From Acutalibacter sp. 1XD8-33 (lineage in GTDB: Bacteria; Bacillota; Clostridia; Oscillospirales; Acutalibacteraceae): 33,534 nt of DNA. This document shows positions 7,882 to 15,703 of the stretch, in pieces. The stretch's first letter is position 1. The number at the start of each line of letters is the position of its first letter. The position numbers were made by a program, and so were the translations under genes. The notes under the pieces were generated by a model. The model had not been told where the DNA came from and ran no database searches. It saw nothing but the letters and a program-made list of their open reading frames with translations. Location of the stretch: NCBI RefSeq assembly GCF_003612555.1, contig NZ_RAZF01000032.1, forward strand, positions 1 through 33,534, in the 5' to 3' direction.

Positions 7882-9879
7882 GTGAGAGGTTCGGAATCCA
7901 GGCTGATAGAATATATGGAAGGGGCTAAAAAGCGCTTTGTCATCCCGGTCTACCAGCGGAACTATAACTGGAAAACGGAAAACTGCAAACAGCTTTTTGA
8001 CGACCTGCTGAAAATAATTCGGAATGGGCGAAAAAGCCACTTCTTCGGAAGCATCGTGTCGGTCTTTAATCCGGAGGGCCGCTATACCGAGTTTCTTGTG
8101 ATCGATGGACAGCAGCGGCTTACTACCGTGTCCCTCCTGCTCCTTGCAATGTACAATTTAACAAAGGAGGGCGTGATCATTCCAGCCACACCCTCTTTGA
8201 CCCAAGAAATCTATGAGGGGTATCTTGTAGACAAGTTCCAGCCGGAGGAGACGCGCATCAAGCTCAAGCCTGTCAAGAATGACCAACGTGCGCTGGGAAA
8301 GCTGTTTGAGGACAAAAAGGAGCACATTAAGGACTCCAACCTGACCGCAAACTACAGCTATTTCTATGACCGCATCCAGAAACAGGAGATAACCATCGAC
8401 GAGCTTTTTGACGCGATTTGCAGGCTGGAGGTCATTGACATCCGGCTGAACAACGAGGACAACCCCCAGCTCATTTTTGAAAGCCTCAACTCTACCGGAC
8501 TTGATTTGGACGAAGGCGATAAAATCCGCAACTTTATCCTGATGGGTCTGCCCCCCAAGGAACAGGAAGTCTATTATGAAAAATACTGGAACCGTATTGA
8601 GGAGTGCACCGGCTATGACGCCAGCTCCTTTATCCGGGACTATCTCAGCTTAAAACAGCAGTCCATTCCCTCACAGAAGCGCGTCTATGTGAATTTCAAA
8701 GAGTATGTGGAGTTGGGCAAGATGGAGATGGAGCCTTTACTCAAAGAGCTTCTCGGGTATGCCCAGCGGTATCAGGTCCTGTTGAAAGGCGGCACCGCAA
8801 GCAAGGCTTTGAATGCTTGCATCAGCCGTCTGAACCGTTTGGAAACAACGGTCACCAGGCCGTTTTTCTTGGAAGTCCTTCGAGTGTATGACGAAGGGAA
8901 CATGAATCTTGATGAGGTTGCGGAAGTATTTTTGGCAACAGAAAAGTACCTTTTCCGGCGCAGTATTTGCGATCTGCCCACTAATGCCCTCAATAAAATA
9001 TTTCTCATGCTCCATCGCGAGATCATCCGCTATGACGGCACGGAGAATAACTATGTGGAGAAATTCAAGTACGCACTTTTGTCAAAAAAGGATCGGGCCC
9101 GCTTCCCTGATGACAATGAATTTGGCGTTGCTTTTACAGAGCGGCAGATATACCAAATGACAGGCAAAAATAAAATTTACATTATGGAACGCCTGGAAAA
9201 CTATGGCACAAATGAGGATAAGGACATCTATTCCCATTGTGATGATGGAACCTACTCCATCGAGCATATTATGCCGCAGCACCTCACGCCCGCATGGATC
9301 AAGGAGCTTGGCGAGGACTATGAACAGATCCACGAGCAGTGGCTGCATAGAATCGCTAATCTGACGCTGACCGCCTATAATTCCAGCTATAGCAACAGCT
9401 CCTTCCTGGGGAAAAGGGATATGAAAAACGGCTTTATTGACAGCGGTATCCGCATGAATACATATATCGGCAGGAAAGAAAAATGGACGCTGACAGAATT
9501 GGAGGAGCGCAGTCAGTTCCTGCGGGGGCGGGCTCTTGAGATATGGGCTATGCCGGAGACGGATTTTAAGCCCAAGGAAAAGCAGATGGATACCTATACA
9601 CTTGAGGATGACGAGATTCCCAGCGGCCGGACTATCTCCCGGTTCAGTTACAAAAAGCTTGATCAGCCGGTAGCAAGCTGGGTGGAAATGTTCCAAAAGG
9701 TACTGCAAATTTTACATGCGGAGGACAAGTCTGTCCTTGCAAGACTGAGGGCGTCTTCGGACGAAAACATCGCTTATCACTTGCCACGAGTGAAAATGAA
9801 TTTACAAAATCAGTGGAGATCGGCGACGGCATATTTGTATTTACGAATACAAGCACACAAAGCAAGCTCTCTGTTCTGA
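7882..9879 (+). CDS. DUF262/DUF1524 GmrSD-like restriction-type protein, C-terminus frameshifted
   Basis: The N-terminal DUF262 domain shows PVYQRNYNW (residues 22-30) and IDGQQRLTT (74-82), the ParB/Srx-like nucleotide-binding motif. The C-terminal DUF1524 HNH-type nuclease region shows SIEHIMPQHL (His462) and HRIANLTLT. This is the GmrS-GmrD arrangement of type IV restriction enzymes that attack modified phage DNA using NTP; activity here is inferred from family. Start GTG 7882 follows AGAAGGAGGAG with 6 bases spacing. From about 9773 the reading frame departs from the family-like sequence and stops at 9879; the natural continuation is in another frame (see next entry). Both catalytic domains lie upstream of the shift, so the 665-residue product might still work. 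Confidence 0.85.
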   Translation: MRGSESRLIEYMEGAKKRFVIPVYQRNYNWKTENCKQLFDDLLKIIRNGRKSHFFGSIVSVFNPEGRYTEFLVIDGQQRLTTVSLLLLAMYNLTKEGVIIPATPSLTQEIYEGYLVDKFQPEETRIKLKPVKNDQRALGKLFEDKKEHIKDSNLTANYSYFYDRIQKQEITIDELFDAICRLEVIDIRLNNEDNPQLIFESLNSTGLDLDEGDKIRNFILMGLPPKEQEVYYEKYWNRIEECTGYDASSFIRDYLSLKQQSIPSQKRVYVNFKEYVELGKMEMEPLLKELLGYAQRYQVLLKGGTASKALNACISRLNRLETTVTRPFFLEVLRVYDEGNMNLDEVAEVFLATEKYLFRRSICDLPTNALNKIFLMLHREIIRYDGTENNYVEKFKYALLSKKDRARFPDDNEFGVAFTERQIYQMTGKNKIYIMERLENYGTNEDKDIYSHCDDGTYSIEHIMPQHLTPAWIKELGEDYEQIHEQWLHRIANLTLTAYNSSYSNSSFLGKRDMKNGFIDSGIRMNTYIGRKEKWTLTELEERSQFLRGRALEIWAMPETDFKPKEKQMDTYTLEDDEIPSGRTISRFSYKKLDQPVASWVEMFQKVLQILHAEDKSVLARLRASSDENIAYHLPRVKMNLQNQWRSATAYLYLRIQAHKASSLF

Positions 9880-10412
9880 ACCGCGTGTTCAAGCTGTATG
9901 ACGTAGATCCTGCCGACCTGGTATTCTATCTGCGTGATGAGGGCGAAGGGCTGGAGGACGAGAATAATCCTCGCTATGCGCTTAGAAAACAATACTGGGC
10001 CTATGCGCTTCCAATCATTAGAGAAACCCATGGAGAGAACGGCTCGTTTAGCAATGTCAATCCAACCAGTGCAAACTGGATAAATGGTTTCTTTGGTGTC
10101 AATGGCTTTAGTTTATGCTGCATTGCTAATTATGATTCTGCGCGAGTTGAAGTGGTATTCAGTAATTCAAACCGAGAGGTTAATAAGCAGGCATTTGATG
10201 CTTTGATAACGCATAAGAGTGATATTGAATCTGCGCTCGGAATATCACTTCAGTGGAACCGCGGCGACGATATCAAGTCGTCGAAAGTATACCACAAGCT
10301 GGATAATGTAAGCATTGAGCATGAGGTGGATTGGTTGCAGATGGCACGATTCCATGCGGATTGGAGCAAAAAGTTTTTTGATGTTATCGTGCCGTACCTA
10401 TTGCATACATGA
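9774..10412 (+). pseudogene. Out-of-frame C-terminal DUF4268-like part of the DUF262 gene
   Basis: In the frame of position 9774 the sequence reads LSLATSENEFTKSVEIGDG and continues with TNTSTQSKLSVLNRVFKLYDV, then WINGFFGVNGFSL and a C-terminal block typical of the DUF4268 tail of long DUF262 proteins. Restoring one missing base after 9773 (GC? TTA) would join it to the upstream gene as a protein of about 844 residues. GTG at 9813 offers a possible internal start, but no convincing ribosome binding site precedes it. It ends two bases before the convergent helix-turn-helix gene. A single-base sequencing or assembly error is possible. Confidence 0.75.
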
Positions 10413-10414
10413 AG

Positions 10415-10951
10415 TTAATAAACCACACGCAGAAACGCTAATATCAGTTCCCGATATCTTGCCGCTCCTGGTCTTTTCAACATCTCCGGCGAAGCGCAGT
10501 AAGCAATAAACTCCATCTTACTACAGTACCGTATCCCGCCAACACTAACGCTGCTGATTACCCCCTTCCGCATCCAATCCCCCACCCTTTGCGGAGCACA
10601 GCCAATCAGTTCAGCAGCAAGCTTTGTGGGCAGAGCGTCAGGATAATCAGCCCATCTCTCTGCCAAAAACTTCTGAAACGCCACGCAATTCCCCGGTGTA
10701 GGTTCAATCAATTTCTTCCTTGGCTTGTAGATACCCGAGTTAAATTGGCCGTATAGCTCCGACAGAAATCCCGGCTCGCTGTCCATTCTGCGCTTAAACT
10801 CTTTCGCATCGCTTGCCTTTATCAGAAACCGATGTATTTTCTTCCCTGTATCAATGCACGGAATATAATCATTTTCCAGCAAATACTTCAGCTTTCGCTT
10901 AGAGATATGCAGGTAGCGATATAGTGCATCTACACTGAGATACTTCGACAT
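10415..10951 (-). CDS. Helix-turn-helix DNA-binding protein downstream of the integrase
   Basis: A 178-residue protein with two excisionase/MerR-like recognition modules: residues 1-50 (LSVDALYRYLHISKRKLKYLL ... GKKIHRFLI) and about 110-150 (TKLAAELIGCAPQRVGDWMRKG ... GIRYCSKMEFIAY). It lies directly after the integrase stop (TAA 10954-10956) and would be co-transcribed with it. GAGAGGAG just upstream, inside the integrase end, serves as ribosome binding site. Likely a regulator or architectural factor of the integration module. It meets the DUF262 gene tail to tail with two bases between, so this point may be an element boundary. Confidence 0.75.
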   Translation of the reverse strand: MSKYLSVDALYRYLHISKRKLKYLLENDYIPCIDTGKKIHRFLIKASDAKEFKRRMDSEPGFLSELYGQFNSGIYKPRKKLIEPTPGNCVAFQKFLAERWADYPDALPTKLAAELIGCAPQRVGDWMRKGVISSVSVGGIRYCSKMEFIAYCASPEMLKRPGAARYRELILAFLRVVY

Positions 10952-10953
10952 TT

Positions 10954-12153
10954 TTACTCCTCTCTCTTATCATCGAAAATACCCATGATAACATCGGCGC
11001 TGACCTGCTTGCTGGCTTTGTCCAGATGGGCGTAAATGTTAGCCGTAGTGCTGATGTCGCTATGCTCAAGGAAGTTGGAAACATTGATAAGTGGTACATC
11101 GTGGCTAATGAGTATACTAGCCATTGTGTGCCGAAGGTCGTGATAACGAATTTTGCGCAGCCCATACTTCTTGATGATGTCGCTGAAATGCTGTGTCACA
11201 TACGACGGCCTAATCAGCCTGCCGAGCTGGTCTAGGCACACAAAATCCATGAACCTTAAATCGTAACTTTTCCCGAACATCTTGCGGCAAATCTCCTGTT
11301 TTTCCCTTTCCGTTTCAAGCATTTCCCGAACCGGAGCCGGTAATGGCAACGTCCTCCGACTGGATTTATTCTTCATTTCCTCCACAGGCTCCACGATTTT
11401 TTCACCGTTACGCTCGTACTAAACGATTTTTGTGTCCAGCAGCACCGTGTTCTGCTCCCAGTCTATCCTCGGCCATCTCACGCCAAGAGCCTCACTCTGG
11501 CGCAGGCCAAGCCCTCCCGCCAGCAAGATTGCCGGATAAATCGGGTCGGATCTGGTCAGCTCCAACAGCGCTTTCAGCTCGTCCTCGGAGTAATTCTCGC
11601 CGTGGAACTTATTCTTCTTGGGCCTGTCCACTCGATCAAAGGGATTGGTGTCAATCAAACCATCTTTGAACGCCTAACTGAACGCCCGCCGCATAATGGC
11701 ATGGTAATGGATAACAGTGTTTGCGGTCACGCCGTCAGCGAATAGGGAATCGTAAAAATCCTCGATATCTTTCGGCTGTAAATTATCAACAGTCAGCTTT
11801 GTTCTGGGTTCAAAGCACCGGCGGATTTTTCCGTAGATCATTCCCTGATAACTCTCATAAGTGTTAATCCGAATGCTCGATTTTGCCTTGTTGAGGTAAG
11901 AGCAGAGATAATCAAAAACCGAGAAACCAGCGGCAGGATTCTCCCTGCGCACCAGACTCTCGGCATACTCATCTTCAAACTTGCTTACCACCTCGCGGTA
12001 AGCCTTTTGCACCTTCGATTTTGCTGAACCCTCGGGCAATCCAAGCGCCCTCCAGACCGCTTTCGATTTGCCGTTTTCCTTAACCTGAATCACTGCATAG
12101 AGCCGTCCTTTTTTCGCTTGGACGCTTGCCGCAAATGAATTTCTATCTGTCAT
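10954..12153 (-). pseudogene. int: Tyrosine integrase interrupted by two in-frame TAG codons
   Basis: Read through, this is a 399-codon phage/ICE-type tyrosine recombinase: an N-terminal AP2-like arm-binding domain, a core-binding SAM-like domain (YESYQGMIYGKIRR), and the catalytic domain with Arg in LGLRQSEALGVRW, HDLRH, LEHSDISTTANIY with the nucleophilic Tyr. ATG 12153 follows AGGAGG with 7 bases spacing. Two TAG codons lie in frame: 11674-11676 (after MRRAFS) and 11419-11421 (after LDTKIV). Sequence on both sides is in one frame and family-like, so each is a single substitution (for instance from CAG). Internal ATGs downstream of each TAG could give fragments. Unless amber is suppressed, the integrase is dead. 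Confidence 0.85.
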
Positions 12154-12221
12154 GCTGACCCCTCCTTTCTGCCGGTTTCCCCGGCACCACACACGCTACC
12201 ACAGGACCCGCCGGAAGTCCA

Positions 12222-12266
12222 ATAGTTCATTAAGTTCAAAAGACTTTTTTGATCTTTATGAACTAT
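12222..12266. repeat. Inverted repeat between excisionase and integrase
   Basis: ATAGTTCAT (12222-12230) and ATGAACTAT (12258-12266) are perfect inverted copies; the match extends four more bases inward on each side with one mismatch. The loop is A/T-rich. It lies in the 147-base gap upstream of the integrase and could be an operator or an Xis/Int binding site. Confidence 0.6.
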
Positions 12267-12300
12267 GCCGCACTCCGCAGAGTTTTCAGAAGAGACACAT

Positions 12301-12519
12301 TTAGGGGGGCGGACTTTCCTTATCCTTATTGCGCAAATAGGATATGAGAACGCTTTTGGAAACGCGGTTCTCTCGCCCAACTTTCACTGCCGGAATTTCA
12401 CCTTGCCTAATCAATTTGTAGACGGTCTTGGTGCATACGCGCAAAATTTCAGCCACCTCAGAGGCGGTCAACGCCTCCGGGTAGCTGGACAGAGTTTTCT
12501 TATATTCCATTTTTGTCAT
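12301..12519 (-). CDS. xis: Excisionase (MerR-like helix-turn-helix)
   Basis: A 72-residue DNA-binding protein of the excisionase type: LTASEVAEILRVCTKTVYKL is the helix-turn-helix and the following GEIPAVKVGRENRVSK is the wing. AGGAGG at 12527-12532 lies 7 bases before ATG 12519. It sits 16 bases after the relaxase stop and upstream of the integrase, the usual order in Clostridial mobilizable and conjugative elements. Expected role: bending DNA at the att site to favour excision by the neighbouring integrase. It appears intact although the integrase is interrupted. Confidence 0.88.
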   Translation of the reverse strand: MTKMEYKKTLSSYPEALTASEVAEILRVCTKTVYKLIRQGEIPAVKVGRENRVSKSVLISYLRNKDKESPPP

Positions 12520-12535
12520 TCACAGACCTCCTAGT

Positions 12536-13900
12536 TTATTTAATTTGGTGTTCATGTATCTCTTCGTTTTCTTCAGCAAGTTCAGAAACTGCACCCACTG
12601 CCAGCCCGAGTAAAGTGCCCAGCGCCTCGCCGTTTTCTTGAGCCTCAATGCGTTTGCGGCGCTCCTCGGAGTCTTCATCATCCTCGCTTAAAGCAGCCAG
12701 CGCATACACAGCAGAGCGGACAGCGCTGCCCCCAGCACTGAGGAAAGTATCGACACTACGATGATGAGTGCCCACGTTTTCCAACTCCTCCGATTTGCTG
12801 CCTTGACGATAGCCGCCTCCAACTGCGACCCCTTTGCCAAGGAATCGTTCAAACTCTTTTCGAGATTCTTCCCAGCCTGTTGCGCGAGGCTCTCCATCTG
12901 CAATGTCGAATCCTTTATCTGTTTCACCAGCTGGTTGGAAATCATCTGCTCCTCGGTCAGTTGCTGTTTCACCAGCGAGTACAATTTCGGCTGGAAACTC
13001 ACTGTGCTTTCCAGAAGATCCACCATCGTATCCCAATCTTTCTCCTGGATAGGCACCATTACCGGCATACTCGGGCCATTCATATTCTTTATAGCGCTTG
13101 CGTTTTTTGCGACTAACTCGTCCATAGTGGGCCTCTCTGTATTGTAACTCATAAGCTAAATTCTCCTTCAAAAATTTGTCATCGTGCAATTTTACATCTC
13201 TGCATTTCATCTTATTTGGGCAGGTGAACGTGATATATTTGCGCTCGTCCGTCCAACGCACTTGGTAGCCATACCGCTCCATCTCAAAGATGAAGTCCTG
13301 CTTGCTGCCACTGCGGTTCATGGCGGCGCAGATATCGGCCATCAGTTTGAACTTCCAACTCTCGCCTTTCAGAGCGGCGCGGTACTCCCTCGTGGACATT
13401 TTCGTACCAGATTTCTCATAGGGCGGGAGCACCGACAACCCATGCACCGCGCATATTTCGTCATTGAGAGCCCGCAACTCAATCAGAGTATTCGGGCTTT
13501 GCCGCAGCTTTTTACCGTTCTCAAAGCCAACGGAGTTGATAACGAAGTGTGAGTGCAGGTGGTCGGCGTCGCAATGCGTTGCCACCAAAATCTCATGACC
13601 TGGCCATGCCCGCTCCGCAAACTCTCTGGCGACGGCGTGAACCTCCTGCGGAGTAATGTTTTCGTCGGGTGAGAACGACTGGACGTAGTGATAAAAGTTG
13701 ATGCCGTTTGTCTTGCGGTACGCCTGTTTTGTCATCAGAAATTCAGTGAAAGAGTTCTCACCATCACAGGAAATGCCGCTGACCATGCGCTGGCCAGTGG
13801 CATTGTCCGCTACTTTCTTCTCCTGTAGGCAGTAAGAAATCACACTTTTCATGGCGCTGAGCGACTGCCTGCTCTCGGGAATGAATTTTATTGTTGCCAT
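12536..13900 (-). CDS. mobA: Relaxase/mobilization nuclease (MOB-P type)
   Basis: A 454-residue relaxase that would nick oriT and pilot the strand during conjugative transfer. The metal-binding three-histidine motif is clear at about residues 109-118 (HCDADHLHSH followed by FVIN). The N-terminal VISYCLQ tyrosine (about residue 23) is the probable nucleophile and HYVQSF the second motif. The last 170 residues are low-complexity and acidic/glycine-rich. ATG 13900 is preferred because GGGAGGT (13906-13912) is 5 bases away; ATG 13903 is only 2 away. The start overlaps the mobC stop, so they are coupled. A second gene lies nested in its 3' half in another frame (12688-13152). Confidence 0.92.
   Translation of the reverse strand: MATIKFIPESRQSLSAMKSVISYCLQEKKVADNATGQRMVSGISCDGENSFTEFLMTKQAYRKTNGINFYHYVQSFSPDENITPQEVHAVAREFAERAWPGHEILVATHCDADHLHSHFVINSVGFENGKKLRQSPNTLIELRALNDEICAVHGLSVLPPYEKSGTKMSTREYRAALKGESWKFKLMADICAAMNRSGSKQDFIFEMERYGYQVRWTDERKYITFTCPNKMKCRDVKLHDDKFLKENLAYELQYREAHYGRVSRKKRKRYKEYEWPEYAGNGAYPGERLGYDGGSSGKHSEFPAEIVLAGETATDRGADDFQPAGETDKGFDIADGEPRATGWEESRKEFERFLGKGVAVGGGYRQGSKSEELENVGTHHRSVDTFLSAGGSAVRSAVYALAALSEDDEDSEERRKRIEAQENGEALGTLLGLAVGAVSELAEENEEIHEHQIK
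12688..13152 (-). CDS. Nested mobilization-type membrane protein inside the relaxase gene
   Basis: A 154-residue frame lies wholly within the relaxase gene on the same strand. It has its own strong ribosome binding site, GAAGGAGAA (13161-13169), 8 bases before ATG 13152. The product looks like a real protein: charged N-terminus, coiled-coil region about 60-118, then a single hydrophobic helix about 125-150 (WALIIVVSILSSVLGAALSALL) and a short cytosolic-type end. This is the architecture of MobB/MbeB-like accessory proteins, which in IncQ and ColE1 plasmids are also encoded inside mobA/mbeA in another frame. Presumed role: anchoring the relaxosome at the membrane or coupling protein. Homology to MobB is not shown; the parallel is in layout and topology. 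Confidence 0.78.
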   Translation of the reverse strand: MSYNTERPTMDELVAKNASAIKNMNGPSMPVMVPIQEKDWDTMVDLLESTVSFQPKLYSLVKQQLTEEQMISNQLVKQIKDSTLQMESLAQQAGKNLEKSLNDSLAKGSQLEAAIVKAANRRSWKTWALIIVVSILSSVLGAALSALLCMRWLL

Positions 13901-14217
13901 CATCGACCTCCCGCTATGCGAAGGAGTTGCTCGAAAATCATTCGTTGACCCTGAATTACTTCCGTGAAGTCGGCCGAGTGAAACGCTCCCGCATTGATTT
14001 TCATGGTGATTTGATTGATGTTGTTGCCGATCCTTTTCAGCTCAATCAACAGAGGTTTGACGTCCTCGGCAACGTGAATTTCCGTGCGCAACGATGTTGC
14101 AACAAGAAAATCTGTAATGCTGAGTTGAGCTTTCTTTGCTTTCTTCTGAATCATCTCTTTTTCTGCTTTGGTCAAGCGAATCGTCAGTGTTTCCGCTCGC
14201 TTTCTGGTGTTTTGCAT
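13900..14217 (-). CDS. mobC: Relaxosome accessory protein MobC
   Basis: A 105-residue protein: ribbon-helix-helix-like N-terminus (LTIRLTKAEKEMIQKKAKKA) and the MobC signature ELKRIGNNINQI near residues 68-79. It would bind oriT and assist the relaxase. Start ATG 14217 has AAAGGAG 6 bases upstream; the open frame continues further upstream but without family-like sequence. TGA overlaps the relaxase start. It lies directly downstream of the hairpin-rich region proposed as oriT. Confidence 0.9.
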   Translation of the reverse strand: MQNTRKRAETLTIRLTKAEKEMIQKKAKKAQLSITDFLVATSLRTEIHVAEDVKPLLIELKRIGNNINQITMKINAGAFHSADFTEVIQGQRMIFEQLLRIAGGR

Positions 14218-14230
14218 ACCTTTCTCCTTT

Positions 14231-14487
14231 CTGAAGTGGGTCCGGGCTGCTGCCCGGTTCTTAACGTGCGGGGCGGACAGCCACGCGCTCTGCTTGCCCC
14301 AGCGGGAGGCCCTTACGAGCCTCCCCTGCCGGGAAATCCGGCCTCCGCGCCTTGCCGCAAAACTGGGCCACAAATGCCCCAAAACGGCCTTCTCGCGGCT
14401 TGGTATAGAACTATCTGGATACCGCCGCAAAACGCCCACACGAGCCTGCTGTGGCCTCACAGGGGCGCAAGTGCCGCAGGCGGCGGA
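14231..14487 (-). other. Gene-free hairpin-rich region, candidate oriT
   Basis: No gene is supported between mobC and the repA-like gene. On the plus strand it holds GGGAGGC/GCCTCCC separated by about 8 bases (near 14303-14325), a CCGGGC/GCCCGG dyad near 14232-14247, and smaller dyads further on. Position directly upstream of mobC-relaxase is where origins of transfer of this class usually lie. The nick site cannot be named from sequence alone. Confidence 0.45.
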
Positions 14488-15591
14488 TTATGCTGGGCGG
14501 GCGTTTTCCCTAGAGAATACAGGGGTTTCGGTACTGTCAGGGTCGCAGGGGACGGTAAATTCGGCACCGCTCGAAGTTGCGTCCCTTGCGCCACTTGCGT
14601 CCTTTGCAGAGGCAAAGAAGATTTGCACCAGCCGCTGCCCATTACTTTTGCGGCTTTGGAAAGACACCCCCTTTTCCTCCAAGGCATAGCGCCAGCGGTT
14701 CATCATCTGCTTGAGGGATTTGGGCGCAATTTCCTTGCCAGCCAGTTTGCCAACCGTATCGGCAAGCTGCGTATTGCTGCCACTAAATGTCTACGCCGAC
14801 CGGATAAACTTAACCAGTGCTGTCAGTTCCTCCGTCATTTCCAGCGCCCGATTCTCCAAACTATCCTGCACCAACTCCCAAGTGCAGTCGGATTTTGAGA
14901 AACGCAAATCCAGCTTTCGAGTTTCAATGTCTCGACCGGTGCATACCAGAGTTGCCGCGCCCTCGCTGCGCTGGCCTCGGTCGAGAATAAAGACAGCGTC
15001 CATCGCGCCGCTGATACCCGTGGTGCCGGACAGCTTATTCAGCGGGTCGCTGGCCCCTTGCTTGCGTAGGTGGTGGACAAGAAGGATGGAGATTGCCAGC
15101 TCGTCAGCCAGCTTTTTCAGTTCGCGCACTTCGGAATAGTCGGAGGCATAGGAGATGTCCGGTCCGCCAGAGCGAACGATTTGGAAAGTGTCGATCGCAA
15201 TCAGCACGGTGTCTGGGTGCTCCCGGACGAACTCTTGAATCTGTTCGCTAAGACCTTGCCCCAACTTTTCGGCGGCGGTTGCAAAGAACGAGTTGGGCGG
15301 TACCTCGTCGGTCAGCTGGAGTAGCCGGTCTTGCACCCGGCGGAGCGGGTCTTCCAGGCAGAGGTAGAGGGTCGAGCCTTGCTTGACGGGCAGGTTCCAC
15401 ACCGGCTCACCCTTGGCAACGCGCACGCACCAATCCAGCACCATCCAGGATTTTCCGTTCTTGGGTGCGCCACCGAGCATGGAAATACCTTGGGGCAGTA
15501 GCGTGTCGATTGTGAATTTGCCCAGCTGGAACCTCATGTCCTGCAGGGTTTCGCCATCGATGACGACAAGTTTTTCGATTGGGTTTAACAT
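14488..15591 (-). pseudogene. repA: RepA-like AAA ATPase with in-frame TAG before its C-terminal domain
   Basis: Hexameric-helicase-type ATPase of the RepA/AAA_25 family. Walker A is GGAPKNGKSW, Walker B is VLIAIDTFQIV, and the sensor region is SILLVHHLRKQG ... KLSGTTGISGA. ATG 15591 has AAAGGA 9 bases upstream. The first 267 codons end at TAG 14791-14793; in the same frame the sequence continues as TFSGSNTQLADTVGKLAGKEI and MMNRWRYALEEKGVSF up to TAA 14488-14490, the winged-helix-like tail expected for this family. The ATPase core is intact. With mobC, relaxase and a nested gene this recalls IncQ plasmids, which pair RepA helicase with mob genes. Role: replication of the excised or transferred element. 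Confidence 0.8.
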
Positions 15592-15621
15592 ATACACCAG
15601 TCCTTTCAGTAAAATAGAAAC

Positions 15622-15646
15622 GCTCCCAGCATGAAAAAGTGGGAGC
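15622..15646. repeat. Inverted repeat in the repA/RNA polymerase intergenic region
   Basis: GCTCCCA (15622-15628) and TGGGAGC (15640-15646) with an 11-base loop. Read on the minus strand a T-rich stretch follows, so it could attenuate repA; as DNA it lies just upstream of the polymerase promoter and could be an operator for both divergent genes. Confidence 0.55.
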
Positions 15647-15656
15647 AGTATTCATA

Positions 15657-15685
15657 TTGCAAACCGAAAGAAATTTTGGTATAAT
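15657..15685 (+). promoter_or_regulatory. Near-consensus sigma-A promoter for the RNA polymerase gene
   Basis: TTGCAA (15657-15662), 17-base spacer, TATAAT (15680-15685), with an extended -10 TGG immediately before it. Transcription would begin near 15692, leaving a very short leader before GTG 15704. The host polymerase should therefore transcribe this gene. Confidence 0.8.
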
Positions 15686-15703
15686 GTGGAAGAGGTGAAG
15701 GCA

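Noticed and set aside
12150-12380. Minus-strand 76-codon frame overlapping the excisionase and its downstream gap
   Set aside because: It crosses the excisionase gene in another frame, has no ribosome binding site and no protein-like pattern; the inverted repeat there is a better explanation.
13891-14898. Long plus-strand open frame (335 codons) across mobC and repA-like region
   Set aside because: It is antisense to recognised genes, has low-complexity, Pro/Ala/Cys-rich sequence with no family features and no ribosome binding site.
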